Shown: positions 1 through 5,447 of the stretch, piece by piece | Layout: every line of letters begins with the position of its first letter | Position numbering within the stretch: position 1 is the stretch's first letter | From: Balneolales bacterium | GTDB lineage: Bacteria > Bacteroidota > Rhodothermia > Balneolales > Balneolaceae | Assembly: GCA_022360375.1 (NCBI GenBank) | Contig: JAKSCW010000339.1 | Coordinates: forward strand, 1-6,313 | Length of the DNA stretch: 6,313 nucleotides | Direction: 5' to 3' | Notes under the pieces: generated by a model | What the model saw: the letters and a program-made list of their open reading frames with translations, nothing else | The model's database searches: none | What the model was told of the DNA's origin: nothing | Made by a program: the position numbers and the translations under genes

Positions 1-27
1 GATCCTTCGCCTTCGCTCAGGATGACG
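1..27. repeat. Short interspersed repeat-like element, truncated at window edge
   Basis: The window opens with a sequence whose reverse complement reads GTCATCCTGAGCGAAGGCG followed by AAGGATC. From memory, close variants of this (GTCATCCTGAGCGAAG, then GGATC) occur in many copies between genes in Bacteroidota and several other phyla. An internal inverted repeat is visible: ATCCT at 2-6 and AGGAT at 19-23. It lies about 40 bases beyond the stop codon of the minus-strand carbamoyltransferase gene, a typical intergenic position. Only one copy is visible here, so its repeat status rests on recall. Its left end may extend beyond the window. Confidence 0.5.
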
Positions 28-66
28 ATTATGACTGACCGCTTTGCACCTTCGAACCTCACAAAC

Positions 67-1911
67 TCAATCCTTTTCGAATTCTATGTTCTGAACCCAT
101 TCAGGTTGTTCTGTTTTCGCAAAAACATACTCACCAATTACCAGATAATCCATCTCTGTATTCATAAAACACCGGTATGCATCTTCCGGAGTACAAACAA
201 TAGGTTCTCCACGCACGTTAAAACTTGTGTTTACCACCATACCACAACCCGTTCGTTCCTTAAATGCATTAATAACATTCCAGTACCTGGGATTGGTGTC
301 TTTATGAACGGTTTGAATCCGGGCTGAAAAATCAATGTGCGTGATGGCCGGTAAATCGGACCGTTTTATTGCCAGTTTTTCTCGTAACGGCAACCCATTA
401 TATTCACCCGGTAACTCTTCTCTCAGTTCTTCTTTTACAGGTTGAACGAGCAACATGTAGGGTGAATCTGTTTCCAGTTCAAAATAGGTACTTGCATCTT
501 CTGCAAGTACCGAGGGTGCGAACGGCCTGAATGATTCCCTGTATTTAATTTTCAGGTTTAACTTTTTTTGCATGTCCGTTCGGCGTGGATCCCCAAGTAT
601 ACTGCGGGCTCCAAGTGCTCTGGGTCCGAATTCCATTTTTCCGTTGAACCATCCGACAACATTACCTTCATCCAGGATTTCCGCAACCTTAGGGAACAAC
701 TGCTCATCAGGAAGCTTTTCATAAACAGACCGGTATTTTTTTAATGCCCGCTCAATATCAATAGGGTAATATTCCGGGCCCAGAAAGGCCCCGTTCATAG
801 AATCCGGTTTTTCAGGAATTCGCTCTTTCCCGAAGTACAAATAATGTGCCGCTAACGCAGCTCCTACGGCACCTCCCGCATCCCCAGCTGCCGGTTGTAT
901 GTAAATTTCTTCAAAAATCCCATTGTTTTGAAGCTTTCCATTCGCCACACAATTCAGTGCCACGCCACCTGCCATACAAATTGCACTGGCTCCCGTCAAT
1001 TCCTTTGCATGAGCCGCCATTTTCAATACAATTTCTTCTGTAACCCGCTGAATGGCTAAGGCCAAATCGGCTTCATGCTGCATCAGTTCTGCTTCGTCTT
1101 CCCGACGGGAGAACCCAAATAGTTCTTCCCATTTTTTGTGCTTCACCATCCGAAGGCCGGTTGCATAATCAAAATATTCCTGGTTCAACCAAATGGAACC
1201 GTCTTCCCGAATATCTACTAGCTCACTTTTAATCTTAGATACATATTCGTCAACCAGCTTAGACTCCGGATTTCCATAGGGAGCCAAACCCATCAGTTTA
1301 TACTCACCGGAATTCACTTTAAATCCAAGGAAATAAGTAAAAGCAGAATACAATAGCCCTAGTGAATGGGGGAATTTCAATTCTTTAAGCAGCTTGATTC
1401 CGTTCCCTTTTCCATGGCTGATAGAAGCCGTTGCCCACTCTCCTACTCCATCGATGGTAAGAATGGCTGCTTCTTCAAATTCAGAAGGATAAAAAGCACT
1501 GGCAGCATGACTCAGGTGATGTTCCGGAAACAACAAGTTCACCTCTTTCTTGTTGTAATCACCTACTTTTTTTAACTCATCGTAAATGAGTTTCTTCAAG
1601 AACATCTTTTCTTTTAACCAAACAGGCATTGCAGTAATAAATGAACGAACACCTCTGGGCGCAAAAGAAAGATAGGTTTCCAATAGACGCTCGAATTTCA
1701 GAAAAGGCTTGTCATAAAAAACAATAGCGTCCAGTTGATCAATGGTCAGACCGGCATCTTCCAGGCAAAAAGTAGCCGCATTAACCGGGAAATCAGGGTC
1801 ATGTTTTCTTCGGGTAAAACGTTCTTCCTGTGCTGCGGAGAGAATTTTTCCATCTTGCACCAAACATGCCGCTGAGTCGTGATAAAATGCTGAAATGCCA
1901 AGAATATTCAT
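67..1911 (-). CDS. NodU/CmcH/TobZ-family O-carbamoyltransferase
   Basis: This 614-residue protein has the full two-domain layout of NodU/CmcH/TobZ enzymes. In TobZ, the C-terminal YrdC-like domain makes carbamoyl-adenylate from carbamoyl phosphate and ATP, and the N-terminal Kae1-like domain passes the carbamoyl group to a hydroxyl acceptor. Visible N-terminal motifs (about 1-370) are GISAFYHDSAA at 5-15, HHLSHAAS at 131-138 (likely metal ligands H131 and H135), TIDGVGEW at 152-159 (D154), MAGGVALNC at 313-321 and AAGDAGGA at 341-348 (D344). C-terminal motifs (about 395-600) are MEFGPRALGARSILGDPR from 426, YRESFRPFAPS from 457 and NTSFNVRGEP from 561. I chose the ATG at 1911 because the family starts MxILGISA; an in-frame TTG at 1938 would add nine unconserved residues. 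No Shine-Dalgarno is seen. The acceptor (sugar, antibiotic or surface polymer) cannot be read from the sequence, and no biosynthetic partner is visible. It is divergent from the yicC operon. Confidence 0.93.
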   Translation of the reverse strand: MNILGISAFYHDSAACLVQDGKILSAAQEERFTRRKHDPDFPVNAATFCLEDAGLTIDQLDAIVFYDKPFLKFERLLETYLSFAPRGVRSFITAMPVWLKEKMFLKKLIYDELKKVGDYNKKEVNLLFPEHHLSHAASAFYPSEFEEAAILTIDGVGEWATASISHGKGNGIKLLKELKFPHSLGLLYSAFTYFLGFKVNSGEYKLMGLAPYGNPESKLVDEYVSKIKSELVDIREDGSIWLNQEYFDYATGLRMVKHKKWEELFGFSRREDEAELMQHEADLALAIQRVTEEIVLKMAAHAKELTGASAICMAGGVALNCVANGKLQNNGIFEEIYIQPAAGDAGGAVGAALAAHYLYFGKERIPEKPDSMNGAFLGPEYYPIDIERALKKYRSVYEKLPDEQLFPKVAEILDEGNVVGWFNGKMEFGPRALGARSILGDPRRTDMQKKLNLKIKYRESFRPFAPSVLAEDASTYFELETDSPYMLLVQPVKEELREELPGEYNGLPLREKLAIKRSDLPAITHIDFSARIQTVHKDTNPRYWNVINAFKERTGCGMVVNTSFNVRGEPIVCTPEDAYRCFMNTEMDYLVIGEYVFAKTEQPEWVQNIEFEKD

Positions 1912-1954
1912 TGCGGCTGAAGATACTAAAACCTTCAATCAAGCCAATCACAAG

Positions 1955-1985
1955 TTTTAAACCATAGCTGGGTTTCGTACCTTTG
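1955..1985 (+). promoter_or_regulatory. Bacteroidota-type promoter for the yicC-gmk-rpoZ-coaBC operon
   Basis: TACCTTTG at 1978-1985 matches the Bacteroidota -7 consensus TAnnTTTG at every fixed position. A TTTT at 1955-1958, one mismatch from the -33 TTTG, lies exactly 19 bases upstream. Transcription would begin near 1990, giving a yicC leader of about 26 bases. This placement also argues against the in-frame TTG at 1983 as the yicC start, because that codon lies inside the -7 element. Confidence 0.6.
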
Positions 1986-1989
1986 CAAA
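1959..1989 (-). promoter_or_regulatory. Possible promoter for the carbamoyltransferase gene
   Basis: Read on the minus strand, TTTG (1989-1986) is followed after 19 bases by TATGGTTT (1966-1959). This fits the Bacteroidota -33 TTTG / -7 TAnnTTTG layout, with two mismatches in the -7 element. It would start RNA near 1950 and leave a leader of about 40 bases before the ATG at 1911. The match is weak and rests on spacing as much as on sequence. Confidence 0.3.
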
Positions 1990-2015
1990 CTCTTTCATCT
2001 TTAGAGCTCTCAAAA

Positions 2016-2897
2016 ATGATTATTTCAATGACAGGCTTTGGGCGAGGTGAGGCCGCTGAAAACGGACTCAACGCCACGGTCGAAATTAAAACACTGAACA
2101 GTCGCTTCCTGGATGTTTCCATTCGCCTGCCTCAGCAACTTCAGGACAAGGAATTGGTTTTGAAAGAACTGTTCCAGAAATCGATAAAACGAGGGAAACT
2201 CAACGTTACTGTAAATGTAGATTTACTTGAAAAGAAAGGCCCCAATATTAAGGTTGATACCGAAAAAGTTCAGGAGTACACCCGTTTGCTTAACGATGTG
2301 AGACATGCAGCAGAAATTGACGAACCGGTAAGCATAAAGAATGTTCTGAGTTTTGGTGATGTGTTCGTGCCTGAAGAAGAAGATGAAGAAACTATCGAAA
2401 AGGAATGGGAATTGGTTCAGATAGCTTCAAAAAAGGCCCTGGAAAATTTGATGCAGATGCGAAGCCAGGAAGGTGGGCAACTTAAAAATGACCTCGTTTC
2501 CAGAATAAATTCGATCGGAGAAATAATAGAAGAAATCGGAAAAATTACTATTGGGCGAGCTGAAGAGGTTCGCAATAAACTGCACGAACGCATCCAAAAA
2601 CTAGTAGAGGATGAGAACCTGGATGAAGACCGCCTGGAAATGGAAGTTACCATTATGGCAGACAAGATGGACATCACAGAGGAAATTGTCCGGATGGATG
2701 CTCACCTCAAATTCTTCCTGGAAGCTATTGAGCAACCTGAACCAGCCGGGCGCCGATTGAATTTTCTAACCCAGGAAATAAATCGCGAGCTGAATACAAT
2801 TGGTTCAAAAGCCAATGATTCTGATATCGCCCATTACGTAGTTCGGGCAAAAGAAATGCTGGAACAAATCAGAGAACAAGTTCAAAATATCGAGTAA
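2016..2897 (+). CDS. yicC: YicC/YloC family endoribonuclease-like protein
   Basis: This 293-residue protein has the normal length for the YicC family. The N-terminal domain (about 1-155) begins MIISMTGFGRGEA and contains TLNSRFLDVSIRLP at 26-39, matching the usual opening of the family. The C-terminal DUF1732 domain (about 205-293) has LEMEVTIMADKMDITEE from 207, AGRRLNFLTQEINREL from 244, NTIGSKAND near 260 and the terminal IREQVQNIE. E. coli YicC has been linked to small-RNA decay, and its B. subtilis counterpart YloC to endoribonuclease activity, so a cytoplasmic RNA-processing role is likely. An acidic stretch (EEEDEET, 120-126) lies near the junction. I chose the ATG at 2016 from the family start and from the promoter position; the upstream TTG at 1983 is unlikely. 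It is first in the operon with gmk, a pairing conserved across many bacteria. Confidence 0.93.
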   Translation: MIISMTGFGRGEAAENGLNATVEIKTLNSRFLDVSIRLPQQLQDKELVLKELFQKSIKRGKLNVTVNVDLLEKKGPNIKVDTEKVQEYTRLLNDVRHAAEIDEPVSIKNVLSFGDVFVPEEEDEETIEKEWELVQIASKKALENLMQMRSQEGGQLKNDLVSRINSIGEIIEEIGKITIGRAEEVRNKLHERIQKLVEDENLDEDRLEMEVTIMADKMDITEEIVRMDAHLKFFLEAIEQPEPAGRRLNFLTQEINRELNTIGSKANDSDIAHYVVRAKEMLEQIREQVQNIE

Positions 2898-2901
2898 CCG
2901 G

Positions 2902-2956
2902 AATTCAAAACTAAAGATCAACCCTATCCAATCCTCAGTTTTGGATTTTAAATTTT
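2902..2956 (+). other. Imperfect RNA hairpin with T-rich tail between yicC and gmk
   Basis: Bases 2902-2918 can pair with 2931-2947 around a 12-base loop (2919-2930). The outer helix is 11 pairs (AATTCAAAACT with AGTTTTGGATT, one G-U). Two A-C mismatches interrupt the inner part, and three further pairs (GAT/ATC) close the loop. TTTAAATTTT follows at 2947-2956. This could be a leaky intrinsic terminator or attenuator after yicC, or a structure controlling entry to the gmk start. The stem is AT-rich and the T tract is broken by AAA, so strong termination is doubtful. Confidence 0.35.
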
Positions 2957-2963
2957 GATTTAT

Positions 2964-3533
2964 TTGAAGAAGGGAAAAATAATCATACTAGTTTCACCCA
3001 GCGGTGGTGGCAAATCTACCCTGGCCAGGCGACTGTTTAACGACTTTGATACCCTTAGTTTTTCTGTTTCAGCCACCACCCGGAATCCGCGGGAGGGGGA
3101 GCAAAATGGAATTCATTATCACTTTTTAAGTCCGGATGATTTCAACTCCAAAATCGATACCGGGGACTTCCTGGAATGGGAAGAATTCTATGGCGGAAAA
3201 CGATATGGTACTCTACGTTCTGAGGTTGATAAAAAGCTAAATTCAGGCTATTTTGTTTTGCTTGACATCGAAGTAAAGGGTGCTTTAAATGTGAAAAGAA
3301 TTTACGGGGAAGAAAGCCTCAGTATTTTCATTAAACCTCCTTCCTTCGATGTTTTGAGACAACGTTTAATAGAACGCGGAACCGAAAGCGAAGAAAGCCT
3401 GGTACTGCGCCTTGAACGTGCCATTAAAGAACTTGATTACGCCGATCAATTTGACCGGATTATTGTTAATGACGATTTAGATACTGCTTATGGAGAAGTG
3501 AAAGAAGCAGTATCCCAATTCATGAATTCATAA
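2964..3533 (+). CDS. gmk: Guanylate kinase (GMP kinase)
   Basis: The enzyme transfers phosphate from ATP to GMP to give GDP in the cytoplasm and is essential for GTP and dGTP supply. From the TTG at 2964 it has 189 residues, normal for the family. Visible are the P-loop SPSGGGKST at 11-19, the guanylate kinase signature TTRNPREGEQNGIHYHFL at 38-55 (all fixed PROSITE positions match as I recall the pattern), the GMP-site segment LEWEEFYGGKRYGT at 70-83, LDIEVKGA at 100-107, the lid-region arginines around RLIERGT (134-140) and the C-terminal IVNDD. There is no ATG between the in-frame stop at 2949 and the P-loop, so initiation must be non-ATG. TTG at 2964 gives the family-like MKKGKIII; TTG at 2955 would add MIY. 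The P-loop begins with S where G or A is usual. It lies 66 bases after yicC and 7 before rpoZ. Confidence 0.95.
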   Translation: MKKGKIIILVSPSGGGKSTLARRLFNDFDTLSFSVSATTRNPREGEQNGIHYHFLSPDDFNSKIDTGDFLEWEEFYGGKRYGTLRSEVDKKLNSGYFVLLDIEVKGALNVKRIYGEESLSIFIKPPSFDVLRQRLIERGTESEESLVLRLERAIKELDYADQFDRIIVNDDLDTAYGEVKEAVSQFMNS

Positions 3534-3540
3534 AAAAGAC

Positions 3541-3831
3541 ATGCCGATTCAAACACTAGACATTGAAAGACTGAAAGAAGTAACTGGTAACAAATACGAG
3601 TTATTGGTAATTATGGCAAAAAGAGCCCGCCAGATTGCCGCCCAGGAAAAATTAGAACTGGATGAAAAACTTCAGTATTTCGAAGGGTTCGAAGATGACG
3701 ACGAATTTTCATTTAATGAAGAACAAGAGCAAATTTCCAAAGCTTTTGAAAAACTTCCTCATGCAACCAGCCGATCTGTTGAGGAAATGAAAGAGGATTC
3801 CATCTTCTACCGAAGACCAGAAGCCGAATAA
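3541..3831 (+). CDS. rpoZ: DNA-directed RNA polymerase omega subunit
   Basis: This 96-residue protein is the omega (Rpb6-like) subunit, which binds the beta-prime C-terminal region and helps RNA polymerase assemble. The family core is clear in NKYELLVIMAKRARQI at 17-32, matching the NR(F/Y)(D/E)LVLVAARRARQ segment of other omegas. The later helix appears as KLPHATSRSVEEM at 71-83, where many omegas read KPTVIALREI. Between them, at about 48-63, is a strongly acidic stretch (EGFEDDDEFSFNEEQE) longer than the corresponding E. coli region. The ATG at 3541 is the only sensible start, 7 bases after the gmk stop, with no Shine-Dalgarno. Position between gmk and coaBC agrees with the conserved cluster and strengthens a call that would be harder on sequence alone. 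Confidence 0.9.
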   Translation: MPIQTLDIERLKEVTGNKYELLVIMAKRARQIAAQEKLELDEKLQYFEGFEDDDEFSFNEEQEQISKAFEKLPHATSRSVEEMKEDSIFYRRPEAE

Positions 3832-3834
3832 AAA

Positions 3835-5028
3835 ATGCTCTCCGGGAAACGCATAATTTTAGGTGTTACCGGAGGAATTGCAGCCTATAAAGCTGTTTTT
3901 TTACTAAGAGAATTTCAAAAAGCGGGTGCCGAAGTTCGAGTCACTATGACTCCTTCAGCAATCCGCTTTGTTGGTTTAGAAACCTTTACGTCCCTTTCCG
4001 GCCATTCCGTTGCCGTGGAGATTTTTCCCGATGAAAGCGACCCTGGTGAATGGACGCGCCACATTAACTGGGGCGAATGGGCTGATCTTTTTATTATTGC
4101 TCCTTGTACGGGAAATACACTTGCCAAAATTGCCAATGGCATTTCTGATAATATGCTTACCGCAACCATACTTGCGGCTCGTTCTCCCATTTTGATTTGC
4201 CCTACAATGGATGGCGAGATGTACGAATCGCCTTCCGTAACTGAAAACCTAAAGCGGGTTCAGGAATTTGGCTATCATATTTTGGAGCCGGATTCCGGGT
4301 TTTTGGCCAGCGGGTTAGATGGGAAAGGGCGGTTACCTGAAATTCCAGCCATCTTAGAAAAAGCCAGTGAAATCATTGGCTCCATTAAAGGCCCACTAGA
4401 AGGCAAAAGAGTAATCGTTACAGCCGGACCAACCCGGGAACATATCGATCCGGTGCGATTTATTTCGAATCCAAGTTCCGGAAAAATGGGCTTCGCAATG
4501 GCGAAAGCGGCGCAGCGCATGGGAGCAGAAGTAAAAGTCATCCATGGTCCTGTTTCTATCCCAAAACCAGACGGCATCTTAACACAAGATATTACAAGTG
4601 CACAGGATTTATTTAGTGCTGTTCAAGTTGAAGCTGATGCCGATGTTATTATTATGTCTGCTGCCGTTTCCGATTTCACACCCACAGAAACTTTTGAGCA
4701 CAAAATCAAAAAAGACACCGGTTCAGATTCTGTTCCTCTCAAGAAAACCACCGACATCCTTGCCTGGTTAGGGGAAAGGAAACCCAAACATCAGGTTTTG
4801 ATTGGCTTTGCTATGGAAACCCAGCATTTAATCGAAAATGCCAATCATAAACTTCAGAAAAAAAGGGCTGACTGGATGGTGGCCAATTCATTAAGCACAG
4901 AAGGAGCAGGATTTGAGTCTGATACAAATTCGGTGCACCTGCTTGGAAAAGATGTCCATGAAGAATTTATGGGGACTAAGGAAGAGGTCGCGGAGAGAGT
5001 ATTGAATTTTATATTCAATCCGCAGTAA
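3835..5028 (+). CDS. coaBC: Bifunctional phosphopantothenoylcysteine decarboxylase/phosphopantothenate-cysteine ligase
   Basis: This 397-residue CoaBC (Dfp) carries out two consecutive steps of coenzyme A synthesis: ligation of cysteine to 4'-phosphopantothenate, and FMN-dependent decarboxylation to 4'-phosphopantetheine. The CoaC domain (1 to about 185) shows GVTGGIAAYKA at 10-20, the catalytic histidine H76 in HINWGEWADLFIIAP and the FMN-site SDNMLTA. Its substrate motif reads PTMDGEMY at 123-130, where E. coli has PxMNxxM. The clamp reads ASG at 158-160, where E. coli has ACG with active-site Cys158. The CoaB domain (about 188-397) shows VTAGPTREHIDPVRFISNPSSG from 195 (N212 equivalent to E. 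coli N210), MSAAVSDF at 274-281 and the lysine motif HKIKKD at 289-294. The ATG at 3835 follows the rpoZ stop by only 3 bases, implying co-translation. The C-terminus is complete. Confidence 0.96.
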   Translation: MLSGKRIILGVTGGIAAYKAVFLLREFQKAGAEVRVTMTPSAIRFVGLETFTSLSGHSVAVEIFPDESDPGEWTRHINWGEWADLFIIAPCTGNTLAKIANGISDNMLTATILAARSPILICPTMDGEMYESPSVTENLKRVQEFGYHILEPDSGFLASGLDGKGRLPEIPAILEKASEIIGSIKGPLEGKRVIVTAGPTREHIDPVRFISNPSSGKMGFAMAKAAQRMGAEVKVIHGPVSIPKPDGILTQDITSAQDLFSAVQVEADADVIIMSAAVSDFTPTETFEHKIKKDTGSDSVPLKKTTDILAWLGERKPKHQVLIGFAMETQHLIENANHKLQKKRADWMVANSLSTEGAGFESDTNSVHLLGKDVHEEFMGTKEEVAERVLNFIFNPQ

Positions 5029-5036
5029 CATCCCGT

Positions 5037-5447
5037 ATGAAACCCGGCAGAAAAATGTTAACAGCACTTCTCGTTAGTGCCTGTATTCTAAGCGGTATTA
5101 TGCTTGCCGCTACTCCGCCTCCGGAAAATCAATTTGTTAAAACGGAAGCAGAACTGGATTCCCTGATCCTGGAAACTCTGGAAATATCAGGATTAAAAAA
5201 TAACTACCGGGTTTCGTCCATTGAACTGGACTCAATCCTTACGCGAAAAACCTATCGAATAGATACGAATCCCGGATTTTCAAAAACCAGCTTTCACATT
5301 GAGCTGAAGAAAAAGCTCTACCCATATAACATTGAAGTCCCCGCGCGGGTTGTTTTTCCCGAAGAAGACATGAACATTTATGTGGTGCATGAAGGAACGG
5401 TGTTCAGAACATTGAGACTTGCCACCAAGGAGGACACCGATGGCTGA
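5037..5447 (+). CDS. Small exported or membrane-anchored protein of unknown function
   Basis: I do not recognise this 136-residue protein. Its N-terminus has a positive n-region (KPGRK, 2-6) and a hydrophobic run from about 7 to 25 (MLTALLVSACILSGIMLAA), then TPPPENQ. This fits a signal peptide with possible cleavage after LAA near 25, or an uncleaved anchor. The segment LLVSAC ending at C16 loosely resembles a lipobox, but the hydrophobic stretch continues beyond the cysteine, so a lipoprotein is less likely. The mature part has a predicted helix (about 36-52) and then alternating strand-like segments (YRI, TSFHIEL, ARVVF, NIYVV, FRTLRL), suggesting a small alpha/beta domain in the periplasm. 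It begins 8 bases after coaBC; a second in-frame ATG at 5055 would remove the basic n-region, so 5037 is preferred. Its last 8 bases overlap the lipase gene, so the two are probably made together. Confidence 0.75.
   Translation: MKPGRKMLTALLVSACILSGIMLAATPPPENQFVKTEAELDSLILETLEISGLKNNYRVSSIELDSILTRKTYRIDTNPGFSKTSFHIELKKKLYPYNIEVPARVVFPEEDMNIYVVHEGTVFRTLRLATKEDTDG
5427..5434 (+). promoter_or_regulatory. Strong Shine-Dalgarno setting the lipase start
   Basis: AAGGAGGA lies inside the last codons of the preceding gene, five bases before the ATG at 5440. It is the only clear Shine-Dalgarno in the window. It decides for ATG 5440 over the upstream in-frame TTG at 5419, which lies 5' of this site. 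Confidence 0.85.

Noticed and set aside
22..327. Plus-strand open frame of about 100 codons at the left end
   Set aside because: It is antisense to the conserved C-terminal domain of the carbamoyltransferase, and its translation shows no recognisable domain.
1983..2015. Upstream TTG start adding 11 residues to YicC
   Set aside because: The codon lies inside the predicted -7 element and the added residues precede the conserved family start MIxSMTGFGR.
1799..2122. Minus-strand frame bridging the carbamoyltransferase start and the yicC start
   Set aside because: It overlaps both strongly supported genes and the promoter region, and has no family features.
2950..2957. AAATTTTG as a -7 promoter element giving a leaderless gmk transcript
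   Set aside because: It misses the first consensus base and has no -33 TTTG at suitable spacing. The region is AT-rich, so such near matches are expected.
4010..4577. Several 60-100 codon frames on both strands inside coaBC
   Set aside because: All are shadows of the conserved coaBC frame and none has an independent ribosome site or recognisable sequence.
5001..5019. Perfect inverted repeat ATTGAAT-N5-ATTCAAT at the 3' end of coaBC
   Set aside because: It lies inside coding sequence, is almost entirely A/T, has no following T run, and the next gene starts within 20 bases. Chance is the simplest explanation.
5048..5096. Lipoprotein signal (LLVSAC) in the small exported protein
   Set aside because: The hydrophobic stretch continues for about nine residues after the cysteine, which fits a standard signal peptide or membrane anchor better.
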